From assembly GCF_014489495.1 (NCBI RefSeq), contig NZ_CP060780.1, positions 1,561,001-1,625,000 on the forward strand: 64,000 bases of DNA. Direction: 5' to 3'. Source of the DNA: Sphingomonas daechungensis (GTDB taxonomy: Bacteria > Pseudomonadota > Alphaproteobacteria > Sphingomonadales > Sphingomonadaceae). Positions within the stretch are counted from its first letter, which is position 1. Every line of letters begins with the position of its first letter. Below the pieces are notes generated by a model. It did no database searches, had not been told where the DNA came from, and was given only the letters and a program-made list of their open reading frames with translations. The translations under genes were made by a program, and so were the position numbers. Shown here in pieces: positions 45,836 through 54,378 of the stretch.

Positions 45836-46110
45836 GTGACCGCTTTACGTCGAAAGCTTCCACTTGCCACAATCCGCAGGCGCCCGTGCTCGCGGTTCGG
45901 TCTCACCACGCTAGCGGCGGAAGGATTCCGCACAACGAGGGACTTCGTCCGCTTCGGGCTCAAACTGTCGGTCGAATGCGCGACCGAGGGGAGGAAGAAC
46001 GTTCTGACCAGCGCCGAGGCGGCAGTAGCGCTCGCCGTCCTGAAAAACTTTGGGGGCTCCGGGAGCGACTTCGCTGCTCAGAGTGCGGCAAGCGGGCGGC
46101 GGAGATTTGA
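45836..46110 (+). CDS. Small protein with C-terminal CxxC (frameshifted)
   Basis: Reads RDFVRFGLKLSVECATEGRK then LTSAEAAVALAVLKNFG and, after a shift near 46065, RERLRCSECGKRAAEI. The Cys of SVEC plus the CSEC pair resemble small zinc proteins common in sphingomonads (helix plus CxxCGxR). The start is uncertain: GTG 45836 gives a basic N-terminal extension, whereas GGAAGGA at 45918 suggests a start nearer 45930 but no start codon is there. Confidence 0.5.
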
Positions 46111-46497
46111 CGGCTTTAGACCTGTTCGCCCTTTTGCCCTTCCATGGCTTCCATTTGACAGGCCTTACAGAAGTAGAGCGTCAGCCCCTGAGAGGTATGC
46201 TCCCTCGTGGAACTCACGATCCAGAGGTGACGGCCAGACGAGTTCTCGGAACAGAGACCTGCTTGGCTCCTGCGCATTAGCGATTCTCAACCTGACAGAG
46301 GCTCGCGAACCACTGCGGCAGTGCCGCAGTTGCCCCGGCCGACGGACCTAAGCTTTGACGCCACGCGTCACGACTGGCGAGCGAGCAGGTCAGCACGCAT
46401 CCCCTCGTTCGGTATTTCGGAGAGCGCCTCTTGCTCGGGCTCGGTCATCAGCGTCCGCCATTCCCAGCTCTCAACCACCCATTTCGACATTGAAAAA
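46111..46497. other. Intergenic stretch with a divergent leader-like motif
   Basis: No supported gene. At 46190-46205 CTGAGAG, five bases, CTCCCTCG resembles the small-gene leader motif, followed by AGAGG and GTG 46227, which would encode only 17 residues; possibly a truncated small gene. Confidence 0.35.
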
Positions 46498-46656
46498 CTA
46501 TGCACCATGGAGCGCAATGTTTCCGCGGATCATCGCGTCAATCTGTTCTTCGGTGAGGAGTGCAGCAACCAATGCCTTTTGGTTTGTTTGTTTTATGCGA
46601 TCCGCGCGCTCTTGCTTGGATTCGGTCCTACGAGCCTTCGGAATGATTTTTGTCAT
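46498..46656 (-). CDS. Very small helical protein
   Basis: 52 residues from ATG 46656: MTKIIPKARRTESKQERADR, then IKQTNQKALVAALLTEEQID and AMIRGNIALHGA. Highly charged, helical, no membrane segment. GAGAG lies just before the start and may serve as ribosome-binding site. Downstream of the DUF6894 gene by 45 bases on the same strand. Function unknown. Confidence 0.55.
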   Translation of the reverse strand: MTKIIPKARRTESKQERADRIKQTNQKALVAALLTEEQIDAMIRGNIALHGA

Positions 46657-46701
46657 GCTCTCACAACGCACTCGAGTGGAGAAAGTCGCACGAGACGGGT
46701 C

Positions 46702-46959
46702 TTAGCCCTTCGGGAACATTGCTTTTGCTGCAGGTGCATCAACGGCGATTGCGACGAAGGTGAACAGGATGAGTTGTTTTTCGTCGGTCACTTCGACGCG
46801 ATACTCGTCGCCAAGCCATGTTAGCTCCGGCCGGTCGCGCAGCGCCTCGCCGGCAAATTTCACGGCTTGAATGCGGGCGTCAGAAATGGTCGCCAGTTCA
46901 ATGCCCTCGACATCGGGGTCGTAGATCGCACCGGCTTGATTGAAGAAGAATAGCGGCAT
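46702..46959 (-). CDS. DUF6894-type small protein
   Basis: About 85 residues from ATG 46959: MPLFFFNQAGAIYDPDVEGI, then LATISDARIQAVKFAGEAL and YRVEVTDEKQLILFTFVAIA. This matches the short rhizobial/sphingomonad family (PRYFFHxxxG...DxxGxEL...A...A...L), of unknown function and often stress-induced. Confidence 0.78.
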   Translation of the reverse strand: MPLFFFNQAGAIYDPDVEGIELATISDARIQAVKFAGEALRDRPELTWLGDEYRVEVTDEKQLILFTFVAIAVDAPAAKAMFPKG

Positions 46960-46992
46960 CACGGCCAAACGGACTGTACCGAAGAACCGTTC

Positions 46993-47262
46993 CTACGGTT
47001 GTTCGTTGGGAGAGCGTGTCGAAGAGGGCGCCAGCCTGAAGCGCACGAGGTTCAAGACAGCAACGCCCATCAGGGCGCCCAGTCCTCCGGCGAGCAGACT
47101 GTCGAGAATGAAGTCGTGCCCCAAGAGTGACGCTGCCGGAAGAGAGCCAAGGAAACCCGCCGCAACGTCCAGCAAAATCCCCTCTGACGTTGAGGTCCTC
47201 AACAAGACGCTCGCGCCCCAGCCAATGACTGCGCCAAACACGACCGCAACAAGAATGCCCAT
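46993..47262 (-). CDS. GlsB/YeaQ/YmgE-family membrane protein
   Basis: 89 residues, intact, three hydrophobic segments, starting MGILVAVVFGAVIGWGASVL and with GILLDVAAGFLGSLPAASLL typical of this stress-response family (transglycosylase-associated). Single gene, leftward. Confidence 0.85.
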   Translation of the reverse strand: MGILVAVVFGAVIGWGASVLLRTSTSEGILLDVAAGFLGSLPAASLLGHDFILDSLLAGGLGALMGVAVLNLVRFRLAPSSTRSPNEQP

Positions 47263-47281
47263 ATCGGCTTAGCTTTCTTTC

Positions 47282-47458
47282 TCAGCAGTTTTCATCGTGG
47301 TCGATCGAGGCAAGCCACTGCGGCAGGACTTCGGCCACCGTCTTTCGGTCCGACGTCCGCGCACCAGATCGCGCGACCTTTCGCTGAGCGGATCCAGACG
47401 CAGCCGTCTTGGTCGAGGTTTTATTTTGAATAGTCTTCTGGTCAGGATTGTCGTCCAT
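47282..47458 (-). CDS. Small protein of unknown function
   Basis: 58 residues from ATG 47458: MDDNPDQKTIQNKTSTKTAA, a disordered Lys/Ser/Thr region, then RKTVAEVLPQWLASIDHDEN. No good ribosome-binding site. Might be real, since the last 20 residues look folded; unknown function. Confidence 0.45.
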   Translation of the reverse strand: MDDNPDQKTIQNKTSTKTAASGSAQRKVARSGARTSDRKTVAEVLPQWLASIDHDENC

Positions 47459-47620
47459 CAGGCAATAACCGACGAGGCCGCACGAAGTTCTAGCGGCAGT
47501 AAGTGGTCGGACCCGGTCGCGGCAAGTTGGGTCGGAACCCGTTCCGCGGCAAGGCAAAGTCTCACCACTTCGGAGCGGTGGTTTAGGTCAAAGTAACCCT
47601 TCCCCTGCTCTGCGTTGGCG

Positions 47621-47812
47621 ATGCCCGAGTACATCGCTGATTATCGTAGACGAGCAGCGTATTTCCGGGAGCTTGCAACCAATACCGCCGATCATCAGGT
47701 CGTCGCCGATCTTTTGTTCCTGGCAGACGACTGCGAGCACGAGGCGAACAAATTGGAGGATGCGTTCGGCCTGGTGGGGGACTGCCAGTTTGGGTCGACG
47801 GGTAAACTTTAG
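47621..47812 (+). CDS. Small YRRRAxxxRELA-family protein
   Basis: 63 residues from ATG 47621 (TTG 47615 in frame): MPEYIADYRRRAAYFRELAT then LLFLADDCEHEANKLED. Two amphipathic helices. Resembles the product at 55678-55830 (DYYRRKADHVRELAQRV). Function unknown. Confidence 0.65.
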   Translation: MPEYIADYRRRAAYFRELATNTADHQVVADLLFLADDCEHEANKLEDAFGLVGDCQFGSTGKL

Positions 47813-48015
47813 GACCGTAACCGTTTCGTCTTTCGAGCAAAGGGAAAAGCGTAAACCGGGAAAAGCAAGATCAACACTTTGATCGCAAGTTCAGCCCAGT
47901 AGCCAGGACCATCGAGAGGCAAGATGGCATCAAAACCGTAATCGTGGATTACTGCGATCCCCAAAAGCATGATGAGCGCCCAAGGAAGCATGAACACCCA
48001 GTACCAAAGCTTCAC
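47809..48015 (-). CDS. Small two-helix membrane protein
   Basis: 68 residues: MKLWYWVFMLPWALIMLLGI and a second helix ELAIKVLILLFPVYAFPFA with a basic tail. Ends overlap the convergent small gene by four bases. No family recognised. Confidence 0.62.
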   Translation of the reverse strand: MKLWYWVFMLPWALIMLLGIAVIHDYGFDAILPLDGPGYWAELAIKVLILLFPVYAFPFARKTKRLRS

Positions 48016-48192
48016 AGCTCCGCCCCCGCAAAACTCTGAGTTCCAGTCTCGAAGATTATTGCAATTCTAACAAGCGGTCGACAACGCGCGCGCCAAGCGC
48101 ACAAAATAAAGCTCCCGACAACAAGCCATTCATTCGCAATTAACCGCGACTCGCTGAACGCAAGTCTTTGAGTTTGTTGAGTAGGTTGGCGA

Positions 48193-48789
48193 ATGAGAAT
48201 GATGACATGCATCGCAGCGGCGGCCTTGTTCGCGTGTAGCTGGTCCGCGGTTTCCGCACAGCAATCCCCATCAACCCTGCAGGCTGGGCCTGCGTATCGG
48301 ATCAATCCAGGCGACGAGCTGGAAGTGATGGTTTGGGGCGATGAGCGCCTTCAGCGCACGGTCAGGGTGCTGCCTGACGGCTCGTTCGCTTTCCCCCTTG
48401 CCGGCCAAATCGTAGCTGCAGGGCAACTTCCTGCTGACCTTGAGCGGTACATCACCGCCGCCTTGCGCCCCCAGTATCGCGGCGAAGTGCCTCAGGTCAC
48501 GGTGAGCGTGAAGAACCCCTCGGGCTATCAGTTTTCCGTGATCGGCAAGGTGAAGAGCCCGGGTACTTTTACGCCGGGAAGGTATGTGAATGCCCTCGAG
48601 GCAATTGGTATTGCTGGCGGACCAACGGAATTTGCGGACGTCTCGAGTGTCACGATCCTGCGGAAGAATGGCCAGCAGATGCAATTTCTTCGGCCGAAGC
48701 TCGGCGCTGCCCTCAAAGGCGATGTATCCCACCTCTCCGGACTGAACGCGCCCTTGATCCAGAGCGGGGATACACTCGTGATGCCGTAG
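48193..48789 (+). CDS. Polysaccharide export protein (Wza/GumB-like)
   Basis: 198 residues, intact. Signal peptide (MRMMTCIAAAALFACSWSAV), then the Poly_export domain (AYRINPGDELEVMVWGDERL, LPDGSFAFPLAGQIVAAGQ) and an SLBB domain (FSVIGKVKSPGTFTPGRYVN). Outer-membrane or periplasmic component of capsule/exopolysaccharide secretion. No other export genes are adjacent, so it is an isolated copy. Confidence 0.9.
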   Translation: MRMMTCIAAAALFACSWSAVSAQQSPSTLQAGPAYRINPGDELEVMVWGDERLQRTVRVLPDGSFAFPLAGQIVAAGQLPADLERYITAALRPQYRGEVPQVTVSVKNPSGYQFSVIGKVKSPGTFTPGRYVNALEAIGIAGGPTEFADVSSVTILRKNGQQMQFLRPKLGAALKGDVSHLSGLNAPLIQSGDTLVMP

Positions 48790-48795
48790 GAGCGC

Positions 48796-49074
48796 GATTG
48801 GGCTGAACGGGTGCCAGCAACGGCGCGGCTATGATGACGGCACGGTCGTGCTGGTCGCGCCAAATGAACGCAGAGTCCGGATCGCGACGGGCGACGGCGC
48901 GCGGGCAATTTTGACGGACGCGCGCTGCAGGCAATGCTCGCGGAAAAAATCCTGCCCGAGTTTCGCAATGCCAATTTGCCGGACGGCGCCAAGGCTGGCG
49001 CCGACGCCATTGTGGAAGCGTTGGGGACGCGGCGGGTGAGCGCCAAACAGCGGGCCACGGCCAATAGTAACTAA
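48796..49074 (+). pseudogene. TPM-domain (YgcG-like) remnant
   Basis: Part of a TPM_phosphatase domain is readable in two frames: GYDDGTVVLVAPNERRVRIA, then LAEKILPEFRNANLPDGAKA and ADAIVEALGTRRVS. It lacks signal peptide, the domain's first half and the membrane tail, so it is a fragment. It borders the structured repeat copy 2. Confidence 0.6.
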
Positions 49075-49174
49075 ACGCACTTTTGTGCTGGCTACCCCGC
49101 GCGGCAGTCTCAAATTTTGAAAAAGAAAAGCGACGCGACGGCGGTGGCATGTGTTTCAAACAGCCGCCAGCGCA

Positions 49175-49360
49175 ATAATGTGAAAAGTGACTTTGAACGC
49201 GGCGGGCCCAATTGGCCGCGCATGCCTGTGCGGCGCGGCCCTGCCTGGAGGGCCCGCATAAGCGCATTTGCCAATGCGGCTTTCGCCGGGTGGGACGTCT
49301 CCATGGGGTGAGGCGGGGCGGCCACGGGAGGGTGGCCATGGCGGTGGCCAGCTTCGCGCC
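49175..49360 (+). repeat. Structured dispersed repeat, copy 2
   Basis: Begins TGTGAAAAGTGACTTTG and ends with the hairpin GGCCAC-GGGAGG-GTGGCC then ATGGCGGTGGCCAGC, matching 28813-28998 at both ends. The interior differs but is also rich in self-complementary GGCCGCG/CGCGGCC-type segments. Confidence 0.5.
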
Positions 49361-49384
49361 GGGAGACCTGCCTGGAGACCCAAC

Positions 49385-49552
49385 ATGGCCGTTTACAAAC
49401 ACCAGCAATTCCTGACCCACAGCAACAGCGCAGCGTTCGACCAACTGCACGCCCCGGCGACTGCGGCGCCCCATTCAGGCATTTACCGCTGCCATGGGTG
49501 CGGCACGAATATTGTGTCGACGGCGGGCCATCACTTGCCGCCGCACGTCTTT
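49385..49552 (+). pseudogene. Truncated small zinc-ribbon-like gene
   Basis: ATG 49385 with GGAGA upstream reads MAVYKHQQFLTHSNSAAFDQ, then HSGIYRCHGCGTNIVSTAGH and LPP. I recall intact relatives continuing with LPPQNHHxH...IRWQLxV; here it breaks off into unrelated sequence. CxxC is present. Degraded copy. Confidence 0.5.
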
Positions 49553-49639
49553 GGGTGGTTTCGTGGATCTTCGCGACAAGCGCTGCGTGCCAGGCCTCCG
49601 ATCGGCAACAGAATGACTTCGCGAGCCATGTCCTTCGAG

Positions 49640-49905
49640 CACCGCCATCAACGTGCGATGCGGGAACGGCCCGTGGCTGATCCGCGCTACGCCGACACTG
49701 GCCCATTCCGATTTTGAGGGCGCTCCTGGAAAGGCGATTATCTTGAGCGGCAATCGTACATTGCGAGCCATGCGCTCGATCTGCCGCAACTCGGCGAGGC
49801 GCGTGACGACAAGCCGGAAGCGCCGGCATCGGCAAAAGCCTTGCCGCGCTCGATTACCTGATCGATCACCGCATCGTCATGCGTCTGGAACGTGTGGGAA
49901 CCGGG
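49640..49905 (-). pseudogene. PEP mutase/isocitrate lyase-like remnant
   Basis: Frames on the minus strand read DDAVIDQVIERGKAFADAGA and LPLKIIAFPGAPSKSEWASV, then ARISHGPFPHRTLMAVLEG, a block typical of the C-terminal half of isocitrate lyase/PEP-mutase-family proteins. The N-terminal catalytic half is absent. Frameshifted remnant. Confidence 0.6.
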
Positions 49906-50376
49906 TCCACGTTTATCTAACTAACCCCAGCTCGAAGAGCGTCACCGGGCGCGATATCGAGTCCGCACAGAATATGGACGCGATTGCTGACCGCCATTCG
50001 CTGCAGTGCGAGATGGCCCCGAGTGTCCTCAGGCAGGCGGACCGGCAGATCAGGATGAAAGTGTCAAACGTCCGGCTGAGAAGGCGGTTAGCCTTCGTGA
50101 GCGATTGAACTGGCCTACCGGAAGCGTGTCCCCTCAAGGCCGCCTGGCCCTACGGCCACGTCAATTTCGCAACCCGCCGCAATTCATTATTGCGGAAAGC
50201 GCGCCATCGTGCGTCTATAGTTGCAAGCGAGCTTCGCGAGGCCATGAACGGGAGAGACGACCCCGCCACCCTGGAAGGAGACGTCGCACGACTGACCGGT
50301 TGCTTCTGCCGAGCAAGGAAACAAACCACGCGTGCCTCATGCCACGGGGAGCCGCCCGCTCGTGACCGGAAGGGGC
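49906..50376. other. Remnant-rich stretch before the LuxR gene
   Basis: No intact gene. A leftward segment (about 49920-50080) reads LPEDTRGHLALQRMAVSNRV then LCGLDIAPG, which could be the tail of a LysR-type regulator, but too little is left to be sure. No lux-box copy is seen upstream of the LuxR gene. Confidence 0.4.
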
Positions 50377-51171
50377 ATGGCACAACCGGCGCACGGCGGC
50401 ATCATCCGGACCAGCCGGCATGCCGGCTTCGAAGCGGTCCAGGAGTTCGCGACCGCGGTCGCATCGATCAGCGACATGACCGCTTTACGGGACGCCGTGT
50501 CGCAAACGACGCGCCAGCTCGGCTTCGATTACTTTGCCATTGTCCACCACATTCGGTTCGGGCGCCCGTCGAACGACAAGGTCCGCCTGTCCGACTACCC
50601 CATCGAGTGGCTTGCCAAGATCCGGGAAGACGAAGCCTTCCGCGAGCCCGTGCTGCGCGCTGCGGAGCGGGCGTCGTCGGGTTTTCTGTGGAGCGACCTC
50701 GACCGCCACGTGCCGCTTGGGGCGCGCGAGAGGGCCTACATGCTGGGGGCTGCGCGCCACGGCCTGGCCGAGGGATACACGGTCCCCAATCACGTGCCCG
50801 GCGAAACATTCGGGTCATGCCACTTTGCCGTCAGGCGGCGGGAGTCCCTGCCGGTCCGGAACCTGCCGGCGGCGCAGGCGCTCGGGTGCTTTTCATTCGA
50901 AGCCGCCCGCCAGATCCTCCTTCGCGACACACGGTCGAGCGAGGAGTACGTGGTCCCGGCGCCGCTGACCGACCGCCAGCGCGACTGCGTGCTTTTTGCA
51001 GCGCGCGGGAAAAGCGACAGCGTCATTGCCGAGCTGCTCAGCATCAGGCCCAAGACGGTCAATGAGCACATGGAAGCGGCCAAGCGCCGCTACTCCGTCG
51101 CGACGCGCACCCAGCTGATCGTGCGCGCTCTGTTCCAGAGCGAGATCTGCTTTTCGGAAGTGATCGACTAG
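50377..51171 (+). CDS. LuxR-type quorum-sensing regulator
   Basis: 264 residues from ATG 50377 (ATG 50332 adds 15). N-terminal autoinducer-binding domain (LGFDYFAIVHHIRFG, DYPIEWLAKI, FLWSDL, and GYTVPNHVPGETFGSCHF), then the LuxR HTH: LTDRQRDCVLFAARGKSDSV and KTVNEHMEAAKRRYSVATRT. Expected to bind an acyl-homoserine lactone made by the LuxI-type enzyme 1.5 kb away. Converges on the P450 gene with a four-base overlap. Intact. Confidence 0.92.
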   Translation: MAQPAHGGIIRTSRHAGFEAVQEFATAVASISDMTALRDAVSQTTRQLGFDYFAIVHHIRFGRPSNDKVRLSDYPIEWLAKIREDEAFREPVLRAAERASSGFLWSDLDRHVPLGARERAYMLGAARHGLAEGYTVPNHVPGETFGSCHFAVRRRESLPVRNLPAAQALGCFSFEAARQILLRDTRSSEEYVVPAPLTDRQRDCVLFAARGKSDSVIAELLSIRPKTVNEHMEAAKRRYSVATRTQLIVRALFQSEICFSEVID

Positions 51172-52552
51172 AGCGGGCGCAGCGCCAGGCGCATGCCGCC
51201 CACCGGGCGGCAGTTTGGCCAATGGTACCATTGCTGCGGGCGGTCGTCGGCGGGCCGAATTTCGAACCGCTCGAGCAGCGTACGTAGCAGAGCCCGGACC
51301 TGGAGAGACGCGAAATTGGCGCCGAGGCAGCCGTGAGCGCCACCGCCAAACGGCACGTAAGCGTAGCGATGACGGAGCCGGCTTGGCTCGGGGCCAAAGC
51401 GGTCCGGGTCGAAGCGGTGAGGATCCGCCCACAGGCCGTCCAGCAAGTGGGTCAGCATGGGGTTGACGCCGACGACCGTGCCGGCGGGCAGCGCGTGCCC
51501 TCGAACTCGACGTCACGCACCGCGCGGCGCCACAGCACGGGGGCGGCGGCATTGAGCCGCAACGCTTCCTTGAATGCCCATTCGCTCAGCTGGCACGCTT
51601 GCAGCTGGACAATGGTGATGGCGGCAGGCGACGGGATCGCCGCGCAAAGCTCGTCGCGGACCCGCGCCTGCCACTGAAGGTCGCGGGACAGGTAATGGAG
51701 TGTCGAGACGGTCCCCGACGACAAGGCATCGAACGAGGCCGCGATGGTGAACGTCAAGTGGGCCAGGACCTCGCGGCGGTCGAGCAGCCCGGAGCGGTAC
51801 ATTCGCACTAGCGCCGCCGCCAGGTCCGTCCGTTCCGGGCTGGGCTCGGTGTCGAACAGAGGCTCAAGCAGCCGCGCGATGTGACGCTTTGCCCAATTGG
51901 CGCGCGCATGCGCCGTCCCGGGCAACGCCCAGGGCGACACGGCCGTCGCTGAGCGCATCATGTAGCGAAAGGCGAGCAGGTCATTGCGGGTGGCATCACG
52001 CGCGTCACGGCCGAGGAAGGCGGAATAGCCGTTGGCGAAGGTCAGCTGTTGCGCAAACTCGTAAGCCTCGAGCACCGGGGTCGAGGCGCCGGGCGCCAGC
52101 TGCGCGATGTTGCCGGCGAACGTCGACAAATAGGATTGAAGCTGGTCCTGCTTGAACGCCGAGGCAATCAACTTGCGGTGCCAGCGATGATCATCGCCAT
52201 CGCGCAGCAGCAGGCCGCCGTCGAAGTGGCGGCCGAACACGGGCTGCCAGCCGCCGAACGCGGAAAAATTGGCGTCGCGGTCGAACAGGACAAACTCGTT
52301 GGCCTCGGGGCCGACGAGCTGAACGTTCCAGTTGCCGCAGGCGTAGAAGCGATGAATGGGCCCAAAGCGCTCATACATGGCTTTGCTGAACGCGTAGGGG
52401 TTGCTGACGGCTTCGGGCAGGACGCCGAGGAACGGCAGGCCCTTGCGGCCGGGGATGCCCGCCAGCCGGTCACGCGATACCGTGGGAAAGTCCGGGCGGA
52501 GGCGCACCGGGTCAGGCCGTGTCACCGCAAGGTTGAGGTTCGGGGCGTTCAT
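51168..52552 (-). CDS. Cytochrome P450 (frameshifted)
   Basis: About 460 residues. The I-helix oxygen-binding region is TFTIAASFDALSSGTVSTL, atypical of the A/G-G-x-D/E-T motif; ExxR is in WAFKEALRLNA; the haem-binding loop is FGGGAHGCLGANFA with the axial Cys. A frame change near 51485 splits the last ~100 residues. ATG 52552 has GGAG nine bases upstream. It diverges from luxI and shares the palindromic lux-box-like site with it, so an AHL-induced oxidation is likely. Substrate unknown. Confidence 0.88.
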
Positions 52553-52610
52553 CGACTGGTCTCCGGTGATGCTGGGTCAGACCCTAACAGGCGCACGCGC
52601 GTCACGCGGA

Positions 52611-52626
52611 CCCGGTAACTACCGGG
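52611..52626. promoter_or_regulatory. Lux-box-like palindrome between P450 and luxI
   Basis: CCCGGTA-AC-TACCGGG, perfect 7-bp arms. Centre 52618.5. A lux box at -42.5 would place the P450 start site near 52576, leaving a 24-base leader with its ribosome-binding site, and the luxI start site near 52661. The identical 16-mer recurs at 54129-54144. Confidence 0.7.
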
Positions 52627-52663
52627 GATGATCATGTGCCGCTGGCGGGGCATTGACGGTGTC

Positions 52664-53296
52664 GTGAAAGTCGAACTTGTCCTGCCCGAGCAACGGCTCA
52701 ATTTCGCGGCGCCGCTGATGCAGATGCACCAGGACCGCAAGCGCGTGTTTGTCGATACTCTGGGGTGGAAATTGGCGTCAGCGTGCAGCTGGCTGGAGGT
52801 CGACGACTTCGACGATCACCGCGCCGTCTACTTGCTGGTGCGGTCGCTCGAAAACGGCGACCACGAGGGGTCGGTGCGGCTACTGCCCACCGTGGGCCCG
52901 CACATGCTGTCGGATCTGTTCGGCGAGCTTTGCGCGGGGCCCGTGCCGCGTGGCGACGACTGCTGGGAGATCTCGCGGCTGGTCAGCCGTCCAACGGCCA
53001 TTGCCGGGACGTCGGTGGTCAGGGTCCACCGGCTGCTGTCGCTCGCGCTGGTCGAGTTTGCGCTCCTCAATGCCATCACGCGCTATACTTTGGTGACCGA
53101 GGCGCAACGCGTCCCGGCGCTTCTCTCCGTCGGCTGGCCCGTCACTCCGCTGGGCCTACCCACCCCGTGGATGGGGCAGCAGCTGCAGGCGCTGCAGATT
53201 AACGTGTCGCCGGCGACGCTTTCGACAATGCGCGCGCGGCTCAAGATCGGCTGTGCCGTGCTCCAGGCGCCCGAGCCGGAACGGCAAGCCGCATGA
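52664..53296 (+). CDS. LuxI-type acyl-homoserine-lactone synthase
   Basis: About 210 residues, intact. Signature segments: MHQDRKRVFVDTLGW (RxxxF...GW), DHRAVYLLVRS, SVRLLPTVGPHMLSDLF and EISRLVSRP. It makes AHL signals from SAM and acyl-ACP. GTG 52664 (MKVELVLPEQRLN) matches the usual distance to the RxxVF motif; ATG 52628 would begin one base after the lux-box palindrome, so I prefer the later start, which makes the transcript nearly leaderless. Divergent from P450. Confidence 0.9.
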   Translation: MKVELVLPEQRLNFAAPLMQMHQDRKRVFVDTLGWKLASACSWLEVDDFDDHRAVYLLVRSLENGDHEGSVRLLPTVGPHMLSDLFGELCAGPVPRGDDCWEISRLVSRPTAIAGTSVVRVHRLLSLALVEFALLNAITRYTLVTEAQRVPALLSVGWPVTPLGLPTPWMGQQLQALQINVSPATLSTMRARLKIGCAVLQAPEPERQAA

Positions 53297-53309
53297 CGGC
53301 GGGGCCGGA

Positions 53310-53731
53310 ATGACGCGTCGCGCCGCCTCCAGGACCGCACGCGCATTCGGGCGGTTGTCACTCGTCCGCAAGCACTCGGACGGGACGCACGAGGGCCACT
53401 GGTCAGGCGGGCGAGGCAGATCCTCGAACATAGGCGCAAGCGGACGGACATGTTCGGAAGGGACCTGTTCGGGGAGCCGGGCTGGGAGATATTGCTGGCC
53501 ATTTACATTGGCGAGCAGCACAACGACGGCCCGACCATCACCAACTTGACGGGGCTGTCGGGGGTGTCGCCGAGCGTCACGTTGCGCTGGCTGAACGTTT
53601 TGACGGACGAGGGGCATGTCGAGCGCGTTGCGCATTCGACCAGCCCGGACCGCATGCACGTTCACTTGACCGCCGCGGCGCGTGACGCGCTTGAGCTTTA
53701 CCTGTCGGAGACCCTTGCCGAAACGCATTGA
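53310..53731 (+). CDS. MarR-like winged-helix regulator (frameshifted)
   Basis: N-terminal basic arm (MTRRAASRTARAFGRLSLVR), then, in a second frame after about 53395, RRARQILEHRRKRTDMFGRD and the wHTH: NLTGLSGVSPSVTLRWLNVL, EGHVERV, with a SPDRMHVHLTAAAR wing. The family (winged helix with DLFGEPxWxxLL) is frequent in sphingomonads. It follows luxI by 13 bases and may be under the same quorum control. Target unknown. Confidence 0.75.
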
Positions 53732-53758
53732 CTGGCACGGCCCGGCCAGGCGGCGCTG

Positions 53759-53933
53759 CTAGTCCGCGGCGGTCTTGCCGATCTCTTCGCGAAGCACTTC
53801 GATGGCATGGTCGAGGCGGGCCCCGGCAATGGCGGACAGCTTGCAGTCGTCGAGGATTTGCAGGGCGGCTTCCATGTGCTCGAGCGCCTTGGCCGCCTGC
53901 TCAACGGGTAGCGGGGCAAGTCGTTTTGCTCAC
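53759..53933 (-). CDS. Small helical protein (frameshift near start)
   Basis: GTG 53933 reads MSKT, then in a second frame LPVEQAAKALEHMEAALQIL and AGARLDHAIEVLREEIGKTA. About 57 residues, two helices. Could start at the internal ATG (MEAALQILDD). The lux-box-like palindrome lies 196 bases upstream in this orientation, too far for direct control. Unknown function. Confidence 0.5.
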
Positions 53934-54128
53934 CCCGGCGGATGCACCAGGATACACGCCGACCTCCAGACTTGAACGCGCGCAGTTACGCTGGAAAACA
54001 TAACTTGTCATCCGGCCTGCCGATTGTTCACGGGGGCAAGCGCCGCCGGCGAGGGTGGGTGCGACACGCGCGCGGGCAATGCCGGGGTCGCGCCGGCCCT
54101 GTTTTCGTGCGTCATGACGTGGCTGGCA

Positions 54129-54144
54129 CCCGGTAACTACCGGG
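54129..54144 (+). promoter_or_regulatory. Second lux-box-like palindrome
   Basis: The same 16-mer as at 52611-52626 (CCCGGTA-AC-TACCGGG). Centre 54136.5; plus 42.5 gives 54179, one base before the first stem of the structured RNA candidate, so this palindrome is placed to activate it. Confidence 0.65.
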
Positions 54145-54179
54145 AATGACCGGGCGCTCAACGCGGGTCAAAGTCCGTT

Positions 54180-54273
54180 CACGACCGAGCGGTTCGGCAG
54201 CGGTCGTGCAGGGGAGCAAAGAGGGACTGGTCCCACCGAGCAGGAACCAACCCTACAGTCTTGCTCCCCTGCA
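54180..54273 (+). ncRNA. Candidate quorum-regulated structured RNA
   Basis: Stem 1 CACGACCG/CGGTCGTG (54180-54187 with 54201-54208); stem 2 TGCAGGGGAGCAA/TTGCTCCCCTGCA, 13 perfect pairs (54207-54219 with 54261-54273); inside stem 2 a further GGGAC-TG-GTCCC hairpin (54223-54234). Stems 1 and 2 share two bases, allowing alternative folding or stacking. No ribosome-binding site with an ORF fits. A weak T-run follows, so an end is not clear. Non-coding status is inferred. Confidence 0.5.
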
Positions 54274-54339
54274 GTTTCTCCATGTCAAGGTGGGCACTTT
54301 CGGAGCGCCAATGCCGCTCTGACCGACAAGCGGCGCAGT

Positions 54340-54378
54340 CAGCGCGGCGGCAAAAAGCACAAAAGTGTGCAAAGTGAC
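54340..54378 (+). repeat. Short repeat shared with copy 1 start
   Basis: GCGCGGCGGCA...AAAGTGTGCAAAGTGACT resembles 28792-28833 (GCGCGGCAGTAAAAG...AAAGTGTGAAAAGTGACT). Only this ~40-bp head is shared with the structured repeats at 28.8 and 49.2 kb. Confidence 0.4.

Noticed and set aside
54180..54273. Simple terminator for an upstream gene
   Set aside because: No gene reads into it from the left, two large stems are present and no T-run of useful length follows.
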